Assembly (NCBI RefSeq): GCF_014334015.1
Contig: NZ_CP060488.1
Coordinates: 1,136,501 to 1,200,500, forward strand
Source: Bacteroides sp. M10
GTDB taxonomy: Bacteria > Bacteroidota > Bacteroidia > Bacteroidales > Bacteroidaceae
Length of the DNA stretch: 64,000 bases
Direction: 5' to 3'
The translations under genes and the position numbers were made by a program. Below are positions 28,504 to 36,648 of this stretch, piece after piece. The notes beneath the pieces are model-generated. The model did not search any database. It was not told the origin of the DNA and worked only from the letters and a program-made list of their open reading frames with translations. How positions within the stretch are numbered: the first letter of the stretch is position 1; each line of letters opens with the position of its first letter.

Positions 28504-29283
28504 ATGTACAAAAGAATCATCTTATTTACATTCATTTGCCTGCTTGCTTTAGCAGGAGTAGCTCAAAATAAAGATACTTATACCATTTTATTATCCGGAG
28601 CATCTTTTGCCGAACCTAACAATAAGTGGTTTGAAATGGGATGTCGTGCCCTTCACGCCATTCCTATCAATCGTGCCATAAGTGCAGAATCCATAGCCCA
28701 CACAGCCAATAAAATGCTGGACGGCACCCTCTATACTCCGGAAGAGTTTGACGACATTGATGTCTTCGTCCTAATGCAAGTACATGAAAAAGACGTATAT
28801 AATGAAGCAAACCTAAAAGAGAACTATAAGGACTACGCAACTCCTTTTGATGCTTCCGATTATGCCGTTTGCTACGATTATGTCATCAAGCGTTACATAT
28901 CAGACTGTTATAACCAAAAATTCAACCCCAAATCCAAATATTACAATACTCCCTACGGAAAACCTGCTTCTATCGTTTTATGTACTCACTGGCATGACAG
29001 TCGTCCAGTATTCAACACTTCAGTCCGGAAACTGGCAGAGAAATGGGGATTTCCGGTAGTGGAATTCGACAGATACATCGGATTTTCCAAAAACCGGAAA
29101 CATCCGGTTACAGGCAAACAATATAGCCTAATCTACACAGGAGACTCACAAACAACTCACGGAGAAGTATTCGGATGGCATCCACCTCACGGAGAGCACT
29201 CATTCATCCAGCAACGCATGGCTGCCATTTTTGCAGATACACTCCGCAAAATACTGCTCCCAAAAGAATACATTAATGAATAA
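28504..29283 (+). CDS. DUF5040-like SGNH-type hydrolase, secreted
   Basis: This 259-residue protein has a signal peptide (GVAQ). An SGNH-like first block, LLSGASFAEPNNKWFEMG, has Ser in GAS as candidate nucleophile. A C-terminal WHPPHGEHSFIQQRMA supplies candidate catalytic His. I believe this corresponds to DUF5040, but could not search. It starts two bases after the GH78 stop and is followed by another esterase-type gene, so it may remove acyl groups from the PUL 1 substrate. No biochemical function is known to me for this family. Confidence 0.6.
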   Translation: MYKRIILFTFICLLALAGVAQNKDTYTILLSGASFAEPNNKWFEMGCRALHAIPINRAISAESIAHTANKMLDGTLYTPEEFDDIDVFVLMQVHEKDVYNEANLKENYKDYATPFDASDYAVCYDYVIKRYISDCYNQKFNPKSKYYNTPYGKPASIVLCTHWHDSRPVFNTSVRKLAEKWGFPVVEFDRYIGFSKNRKHPVTGKQYSLIYTGDSQTTHGEVFGWHPPHGEHSFIQQRMAAIFADTLRKILLPKEYINE

Positions 29284-29298
29284 TCATTAAATACCCGC

Positions 29299-31221
29299 AT
29301 GATGAAAAGATTTTTATTATTTACATATTGTTTGCTATTTGCTGCATCACAGATGATTGCACAGCTTTCCATGCCTTCTTTCTTTTCAGATCACATGGTA
29401 CTGCAACGTGAGAAACCAATTCGTATATGGGGAACGGCCCATTCCGGCGAGAAAATCAGTGTAACATTAGGAGATATCAAGAAGAGTATCCGGGCAGATA
29501 AAAACGGAAAATGGTTGGTCAGCCTACCTCCCATGCAAGCAGGCGGACCATATACGCTGACTGTAAAGAGCCCAGAACAATCCTTATCCTTTTCTGATAT
29601 CCTAATCGGTGAAGTATGGATTTGCAGCGGACAGTCGAATATGGAGTTTCGCTTACGTAGCGCTAACCATGCCGTCGAAGAAATTGCAGCAGCCAATTAT
29701 CCTCAAATCCGTTCTTTCAATGTCATACAAGAAATGAGACATACTCCCAAAAACAACTTGAAAGGCAAATGGGAAGTATGTTCCCCCACATCCGCTTCTG
29801 ACTTTTCGGCTGTCGGTTATTTCTTTGCACGTGAATTATACCAGAAACTCAATATTCCTATCGGATTCATTAACTCGTCGTGGGGTGGCACGGATATTGA
29901 GACTTGGATTAGCATGGAAGTTATGGATCATTTCCCAAAATATGAGAAGTCATTGTCCCGTATGCGTTCTCCAGAATTTGAAGAATATATCAAACGCAGT
30001 GACAAAGTTAAAACAGAGTTTGAACAAGCCATCCTTAATGAGCCGGGAGAAACTGAAAAATGGTATTCAGAAGATACTTCTACAGAAAACTGGAAGAAGC
30101 ATGCCGTCCCATCTTTATGGTCTAATGAAGAATTATCTGCCATAGACGGTGTTGTATGGTTTACTTATCAGTTCTCCATACCGGCCAACTGCCTGAACCA
30201 GGATGCGGAATTAAGTCTTGGCACCATTGACGATGATGACATTACATGGGTTAACGGACATGAAGTTGGACGTACAGTAGGTTATGATTTGAAACGTCTA
30301 TACAAAATACCTGCAAAGATATTAAAAGAGCAAAATACCATCACTATCAAAATATCCGACTATCGCGGAGGAGGCGGGCTGTATGGTACTAAAGATGAAG
30401 TATACTTGAAAATCAACAACCGGATTTTCCCTTTATGTGATGACTGGAAATACAAAGTAGCCGTATCAAACGCCCAATATGATTACGTAGAATATGGTCC
30501 CAACTCTTTTCCCTCTTTACTCTTCAACGCAATGATCAATCCGCTGATCGGCTTGGGTATGAGAGGAGTGATCTGGTATCAGGGAGAAAACAATGCCGGT
30601 CGTGCCAATGAATATATCGATCTATTCCCTGCTTTAATCAAAGACTGGAGAAACAGATGGGATTGCGAATTCCCATTCTATTGGGTTCAGCTGGCAAACT
30701 TTATGGCTCCTGCCAGACAGCCTTCCGAAAGCCATTGGGCAAATCTAAGAGATGCACAGTCAAAGACACTGGCCTTGCCATATACAGGACAAGCTGTCAT
30801 TATAGATATCGGTGAGGAAAAGGATATACATCCCCGCAATAAGCAGGATGTAGGTAAACGGCTTGCTTTACATGCACTTCGCAATGACTATGGATATGAC
30901 TCCATCGTCTGTACAGGTCCGGTATTCAAGTCAGTAAAAAGAATTGGGAATACGCTGGAAGTTACTTTTGACTCTTGTGCCGGAGAACTAATAGCCCGTA
31001 ATAAATACGGTTACTTATCAGGATTCGCCATTGCCGGCACAGATGGTAAATACCAATGGGCACAAGCTAAAATAGAAAATAATAAAGTAATAGTATGGAA
31101 TACGGAAATACAACAACCGGTTTCCGTACGATATGCCTGGGGGGATAACCCGGATGATGCAAACTTATACAATTCAGTGAATCTGCCGGCTTCCCCGTTC
31201 GAAGGACACATCAGCCAATAA
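29299..31221 (+). CDS. Sialate O-acetylesterase-like SGNH carbohydrate esterase (CE20-like)
   Basis: This 640-residue protein has a signal peptide (MIAQ). The catalytic SGNH domain is split. The first part has GEVWICSGQSNMEF (nucleophile Ser in GQSNM). An inserted beta-sandwich follows (about 255-375), similar to GH2 sugar-binding domains (DDDDITWVNGHEVG). The second part has GVIWYQGENNAG and the Asp-His pair in EEKDIHPRNKQ. Such proteins, including CE20 members, remove acetyl groups from plant or bacterial polysaccharides. The name sialate esterase is historical, and nothing here suggests sialic acid. It is the last gene of the PUL 1 operon and is followed by a terminator-like hairpin. Confidence 0.85.
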   Translation: MMKRFLLFTYCLLFAASQMIAQLSMPSFFSDHMVLQREKPIRIWGTAHSGEKISVTLGDIKKSIRADKNGKWLVSLPPMQAGGPYTLTVKSPEQSLSFSDILIGEVWICSGQSNMEFRLRSANHAVEEIAAANYPQIRSFNVIQEMRHTPKNNLKGKWEVCSPTSASDFSAVGYFFARELYQKLNIPIGFINSSWGGTDIETWISMEVMDHFPKYEKSLSRMRSPEFEEYIKRSDKVKTEFEQAILNEPGETEKWYSEDTSTENWKKHAVPSLWSNEELSAIDGVVWFTYQFSIPANCLNQDAELSLGTIDDDDITWVNGHEVGRTVGYDLKRLYKIPAKILKEQNTITIKISDYRGGGGLYGTKDEVYLKINNRIFPLCDDWKYKVAVSNAQYDYVEYGPNSFPSLLFNAMINPLIGLGMRGVIWYQGENNAGRANEYIDLFPALIKDWRNRWDCEFPFYWVQLANFMAPARQPSESHWANLRDAQSKTLALPYTGQAVIIDIGEEKDIHPRNKQDVGKRLALHALRNDYGYDSIVCTGPVFKSVKRIGNTLEVTFDSCAGELIARNKYGYLSGFAIAGTDGKYQWAQAKIENNKVIVWNTEIQQPVSVRYAWGDNPDDANLYNSVNLPASPFEGHISQ

Positions 31222-31243
31222 ACAATATACCAAAAAACAAAAA

Positions 31244-31288
31244 GAAAATACCGGTAATGAATGTATGACCATCATTTCCGGTATTTTC
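31244..31288 (+). terminator. Terminator at the end of PUL 1
   Basis: A 17-bp stem with one mismatch (31244-31260 / 31272-31288, 11-base loop) has an uninterrupted 11-bp base, GAAAATACCGG / CCGGTATTTTC, followed by CTATTT. It lies 22 bases after the stop of the acetylesterase gene and separates PUL 1 from the housekeeping genes. Confidence 0.7.
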
Positions 31289-31344
31289 CTATTTACAACC
31301 CACTGCTTAATCCTCCTGACACGATATTTTCTCTTTCAGGCGCG

Positions 31345-31374
31345 TTGTAATTTAAAGATTATCACGTATCTTTG
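31345..31374 (+). promoter_or_regulatory. Promoter for the GNAT-parE cluster
   Basis: A -33 TTG at 31345-31347 and a -7 box TATCTTTG at 31367-31374 are 19 bases apart, a near-consensus Bacteroides housekeeping promoter. The ATG lies 25 bases downstream. Confidence 0.7.
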
Positions 31375-31399
31375 CCTCCTCAAATCATAAATACGAGAT

Positions 31400-32536
31400 A
31401 TGGCTATTACAATCAAGAAAGTCTCCACAAAGAGAGAGCTTAAGAAATTTATCCGTTTCAATTACAGAATGTACAAGGGCAACCCTTACTCTGTGCCCGA
31501 CCTCTATGACGACATGCTCAACACCTTCAACAAGAAGAAAAACGCAGCATTCGAATTCTGTGAAGCAGATTATTTCCTCGCATACCGGGACGATAAAATA
31601 GTAGGACGTGTAGCTGCAATTATCAATAATCAAGCGAACGAAAAGTGGGAAAGTAAGAACGTTCGTTTCGGATGGATAGACTTTATCGACGATCCCGAAG
31701 TATCGTCCGCACTCATCAAAGCAGTGGAAGACTGGGGAAAAGAACGGGGCATGACTCATATTGCCGGCCCTCTCGGATTTACCGATTTCGATGCGGAAGG
31801 AATGCTGATCGAAGGATTCGACCAACTTAGCACCATGGCCACTATCTACAACTACCCGTACTATCCGGTACACATGGAAAAGTTGGGCTTCGAGAAAGAC
31901 GCCGACTGGGTGGAATACAAAATCTACATACCGGATGCCATTCCCGACAAACATAAGCGTATCTCCGAACTAATCCAACGAAAATACAACCTCAAGATAA
32001 AAAAATACTCCTCCGGAAGAAAGATAGCCAAAGACTACGGACAGAAGATTTTCGAACTGATGAATGAAGCATACAGCCCACTCTACGGCTATTCTCCATT
32101 GACACAGCGACAGATCGACCAGTACGTAAAAATGTATCTGCCGATCCTCGACTTACGGATGGTTACCCTTATCACTGACGCCAACGATGAACTGGTCTGC
32201 GTAGGCATCTCCATGCCCTCACTGGCCGAGGCTTTACAGAAATCAAACGGACGCTTGTTGCCGCTCGGATGGTTCTATCTATTAAAGGCACTATTCATGA
32301 AACGCCGTGCCAAAATGCTTGATCTACTACTCGTTGCAGTGAAGCCGGAATATCAGAATAAAGGTGTTAACGCTTTGTTATTTTCCGATTTAATTCCAGT
32401 TTATCAAAAATTAGGTTTTATATTTGCAGAAAGCAATCCCGAACTGGAATTGAACGGTAAAGTTCAGGCACAATGGGATTACTTTGAGACTCAACAACAT
32501 AAGCGCCGCCGTGCGTTCATCAAAGAGATAAAATAA
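31400..32536 (+). CDS. GNAT-like N-acetyltransferase fold protein, cytoplasmic
   Basis: This 378-residue protein has no signal peptide. The N-terminal part (about 1-150) looks like one GNAT-like half (DYFLAYRDDKIVGRVAAIINN), and the C-terminal part like a second (LLLVAVKPEYQNKGVNALLFSDLI, resembling the acetyl-CoA loop Q/R-x-x-G-x-G/A). Proteins of this form are usually annotated as hypothetical or acetyltransferase-like in Bacteroides. The substrate is unknown. It lies 9 bases before parE behind a good promoter, so the two are probably cotranscribed. Confidence 0.65.
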   Translation: MAITIKKVSTKRELKKFIRFNYRMYKGNPYSVPDLYDDMLNTFNKKKNAAFEFCEADYFLAYRDDKIVGRVAAIINNQANEKWESKNVRFGWIDFIDDPEVSSALIKAVEDWGKERGMTHIAGPLGFTDFDAEGMLIEGFDQLSTMATIYNYPYYPVHMEKLGFEKDADWVEYKIYIPDAIPDKHKRISELIQRKYNLKIKKYSSGRKIAKDYGQKIFELMNEAYSPLYGYSPLTQRQIDQYVKMYLPILDLRMVTLITDANDELVCVGISMPSLAEALQKSNGRLLPLGWFYLLKALFMKRRAKMLDLLLVAVKPEYQNKGVNALLFSDLIPVYQKLGFIFAESNPELELNGKVQAQWDYFETQQHKRRRAFIKEIK

Positions 32537-32545
32537 AAAACAGCT

Positions 32546-34423
32546 ATGGAAGAGAACGAATTGATACCTGTAGACAACAACAATGCAGTAGAGTACACTG
32601 ACGACAACATCCGCCACTTGAGTGACATGGAACATGTACGCACACGCCCCGGTATGTATATCGGAAGGCTGGGCGACGGTGCACATGCCGAAGATGGAAT
32701 CTATGTCCTCCTGAAAGAAGTAATTGACAACAGTATTGACGAGTTCAAAATGCAAGCCGGTAAGAAAATCGAGATTACCGTTGAAGAAAACCTTCGTGTC
32801 AGTGTACGCGACTACGGACGAGGCATCCCGCAAGGAAAACTCATCGAGGCCGTCAGTATGCTGAATACCGGTGGTAAATACGACAGCAAGGCATTTAAGA
32901 AAAGTGTCGGACTGAATGGTGTCGGTGTGAAAGCCGTCAACGCTTTAAGCTCCCGTTTCGAAGTACGCAGTTACCGCGACGGCAAAGTGCGTATCGCCAC
33001 TTTCTCAAAAGGTAACCTGCTGACCGATGAGACTCAAAGCACCGAAGAAGAAAACGGAACTTACATCTTCTTCGAACCGGATAATACACTATTCCTGAAT
33101 TACTGTTTCAAGCCCGAATTTATTGAGACAATGCTACGCAACTACACGTATCTCAATACGGGGCTTGCTATCATCTACAACGGACACCGTATCTTGTCGC
33201 GCAACGGTCTGGTAGACCTTTTGAACGACAACATGACGGCAACCGGACTTTACCCGATCATCCATCTAAAAGGGGAAGATATCGAAATCGCCTTCACACA
33301 TACAGGGCAGTACGGAGAAGAATATTATTCTTTCGTCAACGGTCAGCATACTACCCAGGGTGGTACGCATCAAAGTGCTTTCAAAGAACACATTGCCCGC
33401 ACCATCAAAGAGTTCTTCAACAAGAACATGGACTACACCGATATCCGTAACGGATTGGTTGCTGCCATTGCCGTCAATGTGGAAGAACCGATCTTCGAAA
33501 GTCAGACGAAGACTAAACTGGGTTCTACCAATATGGTTCCCGGTGGCGTAACGGTCAACAAGTATGTAGGCGACTTTATCAAACAGGAAGTGGACAACTT
33601 CCTGCACAAGAATGCGGACGTAGCCGAAGCAATACAACAAAAGATACAAGAATCCGAGAAGGAGCGTAAAGCCATTGCAGGGGTAACGAAACTTGCCCGT
33701 GAACGTGCCAAGAAAGCCAACCTGCACAACCGCAAACTGCGTGACTGCCGCGTCCACCTCAACGACCCGAAAGGCAAAGGACTGGAAGAAGACTCCTGTA
33801 TCTTTATCACCGAGGGAGACTCTGCAAGCGGTTCCATCACCAAAAGTCGTGATGTCAACACCCAAGCAGTATTCAGTCTCCGTGGTAAACCGTTGAACTC
33901 TTTCGGACTGACCAAAAAGGTGGTTTACGAGAACGAGGAATTCAACCTGCTTCAAGCAGCCCTGAATATAGAAGATGGTATTGAAGGATTACGCTACAAC
34001 AAAGTAATCGTAGCAACCGATGCCGATGTGGACGGTATGCACATCCGCCTGTTGCTGATTACTTTCTTCCTGCAATTCTTCCCTGATCTCATCAAGAAAG
34101 GGCACGTATATATCCTGCAAACGCCTTTGTTCCGTGTACGCAACAAGAAAAAGACAAATTACTGCTACAGCGAGGAAGAACGTATCAATGCCATTAATGA
34201 ACTAGGACCGAATCCGGAGATTACCCGATTTAAAGGTTTGGGAGAAATCTCACCGGATGAGTTCAAACATTTCATCGGTAAAGATATGCGTCTGGAGCAG
34301 GTGACACTGCGCAAAACGGACGCGGTAAAAGAACTACTCGAATTCTACATGGGCAAAAATACCATGGAACGACAGAACTTTATTATAGACAATCTGGTTA
34401 TAGAAGAAGACTTGGCATCATGA
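32546..34423 (+). CDS. parE: DNA topoisomerase IV subunit B
   Basis: This 625-residue ATPase subunit of the type II topoisomerase separates daughter chromosomes. The GHKL ATP-binding domain has [17 protein letters not shown] and [14 protein letters not shown] (about 30-220). The transducer domain follows (about 235-400). The TOPRIM domain has [10 protein letters not shown] and the metal-binding [13 protein letters not shown], and the C-terminal part has [13 protein letters not shown]. It lacks an extended GyrB-type C-terminus, which with its length favours ParE over GyrB. Its stop overlaps the coaD start (ATGA). parC is not in the window. Confidence 0.88.
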   Translation: MEENELIPVDNNNAVEYTDDNIRHLSDMEHVRTRPGMYIGRLGDGAHAEDGIYVLLKEVIDNSIDEFKMQAGKKIEITVEENLRVSVRDYGRGIPQGKLIEAVSMLNTGGKYDSKAFKKSVGLNGVGVKAVNALSSRFEVRSYRDGKVRIATFSKGNLLTDETQSTEEENGTYIFFEPDNTLFLNYCFKPEFIETMLRNYTYLNTGLAIIYNGHRILSRNGLVDLLNDNMTATGLYPIIHLKGEDIEIAFTHTGQYGEEYYSFVNGQHTTQGGTHQSAFKEHIARTIKEFFNKNMDYTDIRNGLVAAIAVNVEEPIFESQTKTKLGSTNMVPGGVTVNKYVGDFIKQEVDNFLHKNADVAEAIQQKIQESEKERKAIAGVTKLARERAKKANLHNRKLRDCRVHLNDPKGKGLEEDSCIFITEGDSASGSITKSRDVNTQAVFSLRGKPLNSFGLTKKVVYENEEFNLLQAALNIEDGIEGLRYNKVIVATDADVDGMHIRLLLITFFLQFFPDLIKKGHVYILQTPLFRVRNKKKTNYCYSEEERINAINELGPNPEITRFKGLGEISPDEFKHFIGKDMRLEQVTLRKTDAVKELLEFYMGKNTMERQNFIIDNLVIEEDLAS

Positions 34424-34878
34424 GAAAAGCAATATTCCCGGGTACTTTCGACCCTTTCACCATCGGACATTACTCGGTAGTGGAACGTGCACTTACCTTT
34501 ATGGACGAAATCGTGATAGGAATCGGTATCAATGAGAACAAGAATACCTACTTCCCCATTGAGAAAAGAGAAGAAATGATTCGGGAACTTTATAAAGACG
34601 AACCTCGTATCCAGGTGATGTCCTACGACTGTCTGACAATTGATTTTGCGCAGGAAGTAGAGGCCAGGTTCATTGTCCGCGGTATCCGTACGGTGAAGGA
34701 TTTCGAGTATGAAGAGACCATTGCAGACATTAACCGCAAACTGGCAGGGATTGAAACCATCCTGCTCTTCACAGAACCGGAACTGACTTGCGTCAGCTCT
34801 ACAATTGTACGCGAGTTATTAACCTATAATAAAGATATCAGCCTGTTTATTCCCAAAGGAATGAAAATGAGTGAATAA
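34420..34878 (+). CDS. coaD: Phosphopantetheine adenylyltransferase
   Basis: This 152-residue cytoplasmic enzyme carries out the penultimate step of coenzyme A synthesis, joining ATP and 4'-phosphopantetheine to form dephospho-CoA and pyrophosphate. The nucleotidyltransferase motif [14 protein letters not shown] is at the start (consensus GxFDPxTxGH). [15 protein letters not shown] and the C-terminal [10 protein letters not shown] match the family. Length is typical. It overlaps parE by four bases and is probably translationally coupled to it. Confidence 0.95.
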   Translation: MRKAIFPGTFDPFTIGHYSVVERALTFMDEIVIGIGINENKNTYFPIEKREEMIRELYKDEPRIQVMSYDCLTIDFAQEVEARFIVRGIRTVKDFEYEETIADINRKLAGIETILLFTEPELTCVSSTIVRELLTYNKDISLFIPKGMKMSE

Positions 34879-34912
34879 CACTCGTTAGGGAATAGGCAGT
34901 GAGTCAGAAAAG

Positions 34913-36493
34913 ATGATGAAGAAACTAACGATTATACTATCCGTTTGCTTGTGGGCAGTTGCCGCACAAGCCCAGAACTTCGGTTCCGAAGCCATGCGAA
35001 AGCTACAAATGGCAGAGTTTGCAATCTCCAATTTCTATGTGGACAAAGTAGATGAAGACAAGTTGGTAGAAGAAGCCATCATCAAGATGCTGGCACAACT
35101 TGATCCGCACTCTACTTACTCGGATGCAGAGGAAGTGAAGAAGATGAACGAACCGCTCCAAGGTAACTTCGAGGGTATCGGAGTGCAATTCCAGATGATA
35201 GAAGACACCCTGTTGGTGGTACAGCCTGTCAGCAACGGACCTTCCGAAAAAGTCGGTATCCTTGCCGGTGACCGTATCATTGCCGTGAACGACAGCGCTA
35301 TTGCCGGAGTGAAAATGAGTACGGAAGATATAATGAAGCGTCTTCGTGGCCCGAAAGGTTCGAAAGTTAATCTGACAATCGTTCGTCGCGGCGTAAAGGA
35401 CCCTTTACTGTTTACAGTAAAGAGAGATAAGATACCTATCCTTAGCCTCGACGCCTCTTATATGATTCAACCTAAAACGGGTTATATTCGCATCAACCGC
35501 TTCGGAGCAACAACTGCTGAAGAGTTCAAGAAAGCAATGAAGGATCTCCAGAAGCAAGGTATGAAAGATATGATTCTTGACCTGCAAGGAAACGGAGGTG
35601 GTTATCTCAATGCAGCCATTGACCTTGCTAACGAATTCCTGGGACAAAAGGAGCTAATCGTATATACCGAAGGCCGGACTGCCAAGCGTAGTGATTTCTA
35701 TGCCAAAGGTAACGGAGACTTCCGTAATGGCCGCCTCATCATATTGGTAGACGAGTATACAGCTTCCGCCAGCGAAATTGTCAGCGGTGCGGTACAGGAT
35801 TGGGACAGAGGAATTATTGTAGGCCGCCGTTCTTTCGGCAAAGGCTTGGTGCAACGTCCTATCGATTTGCCGGATGGTTCCATGATTCGTTTAACCATCG
35901 CCCGTTATTATACTCCATCAGGACGCTCGATCCAGAAACCATACGACAGCACTGTCGATTACAATAAAGACCTGATAGAGCGTTTCAACCACGGTGAACT
36001 GATGAATGCCGACAGCATCCATTTCCCGGATTCACTGAAAGTACAAACCAAGAAACTCGGACGTACCGTTTATGGTGGAGGTGGTATCATGCCGGATTAT
36101 TTCGTACCTATCGACACGACTCTTTATACGGATTATCACCGTAATCTGGTAGCTAAAGGAGCCGTGATTAAATTCACCATGCAGTTTATTGAAGGACACC
36201 GGAAAGAGTTGGCAAACAAATACAAGAAGTTCGAATCATTTGATGAGAAGTTCGTAGTCAATGATGATATGCTCGCCACTTTAAAGGAAATCGGAGAGAA
36301 AGAAGGGGTGAAGTTCAATGAAGAACAATATCAGAAATCACTTCCTCTTATCAAAACCCAGCTCAAAGCACTGATAGCCCGTGACCTTTGGGATATGAAC
36401 GAATATTTCCGGGTAATGAATACCACGAATGAAAGTATACAAAAAGCTTTGGAAATACTGAATTCGGACGAGTATCAGAAGAAACTGAAATAG
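34913..36493 (+). CDS. C-terminal processing protease, S41 family (CtpA-like)
   Basis: This 526-residue protease has a signal peptide (AAQAQ) and would act in the periplasm, trimming C-termini of envelope proteins. The N-terminal helical part carries DPHSTYSDAEEV. The PDZ domain (about 85-170) has VSNGPSEKVGILAGDRIIAVND. The protease domain (about 185-365) has LDLQGNGGGYLNAAIDLA, the catalytic Ser within TASASEIVSGA, and the catalytic Lys in RRSFGKGLVQ. The C-terminal region is Lys/Glu rich. It lies 34 bases after coaD. It is the last gene before PUL 2. Confidence 0.92.
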   Translation: MMKKLTIILSVCLWAVAAQAQNFGSEAMRKLQMAEFAISNFYVDKVDEDKLVEEAIIKMLAQLDPHSTYSDAEEVKKMNEPLQGNFEGIGVQFQMIEDTLLVVQPVSNGPSEKVGILAGDRIIAVNDSAIAGVKMSTEDIMKRLRGPKGSKVNLTIVRRGVKDPLLFTVKRDKIPILSLDASYMIQPKTGYIRINRFGATTAEEFKKAMKDLQKQGMKDMILDLQGNGGGYLNAAIDLANEFLGQKELIVYTEGRTAKRSDFYAKGNGDFRNGRLIILVDEYTASASEIVSGAVQDWDRGIIVGRRSFGKGLVQRPIDLPDGSMIRLTIARYYTPSGRSIQKPYDSTVDYNKDLIERFNHGELMNADSIHFPDSLKVQTKKLGRTVYGGGGIMPDYFVPIDTTLYTDYHRNLVAKGAVIKFTMQFIEGHRKELANKYKKFESFDEKFVVNDDMLATLKEIGEKEGVKFNEEQYQKSLPLIKTQLKALIARDLWDMNEYFRVMNTTNESIQKALEILNSDEYQKKLK

Positions 36494-36533
36494 GGTATTC
36501 AATAAACAATCATAAGACATCGTCCTTCAGTTC

Positions 36534-36620
36534 GGTGGACATATATACTTATCGTGGTGGACATATAGATACACAATGGTGAGTATATATATCCACCGCG
36601 CTGTATCTATATGTCCACTA
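36534..36620. repeat. Interleaved inverted repeats (A-B-A'-B') between ctpA and PUL 2
   Basis: Unit A (GGTGGACATATATACT, 36534-36549) pairs with A' at 36582-36597 with one mismatch in 16. Unit B (36557-36573) pairs exactly over 17 bases with B' at 36602-36618. A and B share the head GGTGGACATATA. The arms are interleaved, so both stems together would form a pseudoknot-like RNA; alternatively they are paired protein-binding sites. The element lies 41 bases after the ctpA stop and 29 bases before the end of the convergent GH3 gene. No T-run follows on either strand. Confidence 0.75.
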
Positions 36621-36648
36621 AACACTGTATATTAACCTGTTAACTTCA

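Noticed and set aside
29299-31221. Reading the SGNH esterase as evidence for sialic acid use
   Set aside because: Sialate O-acetylesterase is a legacy family name. No sialidase, NanA or related gene is nearby, and the context points to a plant or bacterial polysaccharide.
9722-31221. PUL 1 as a gellan or xanthan locus
   Set aside because: Those polymers contain glucuronic acid and their loci need lyases or unsaturated glucuronyl hydrolases, which are absent here.
36534-36620. CRISPR-like array
   Set aside because: Only four related units are present, in alternating orientation and without regular unique spacers; no cas gene is nearby.
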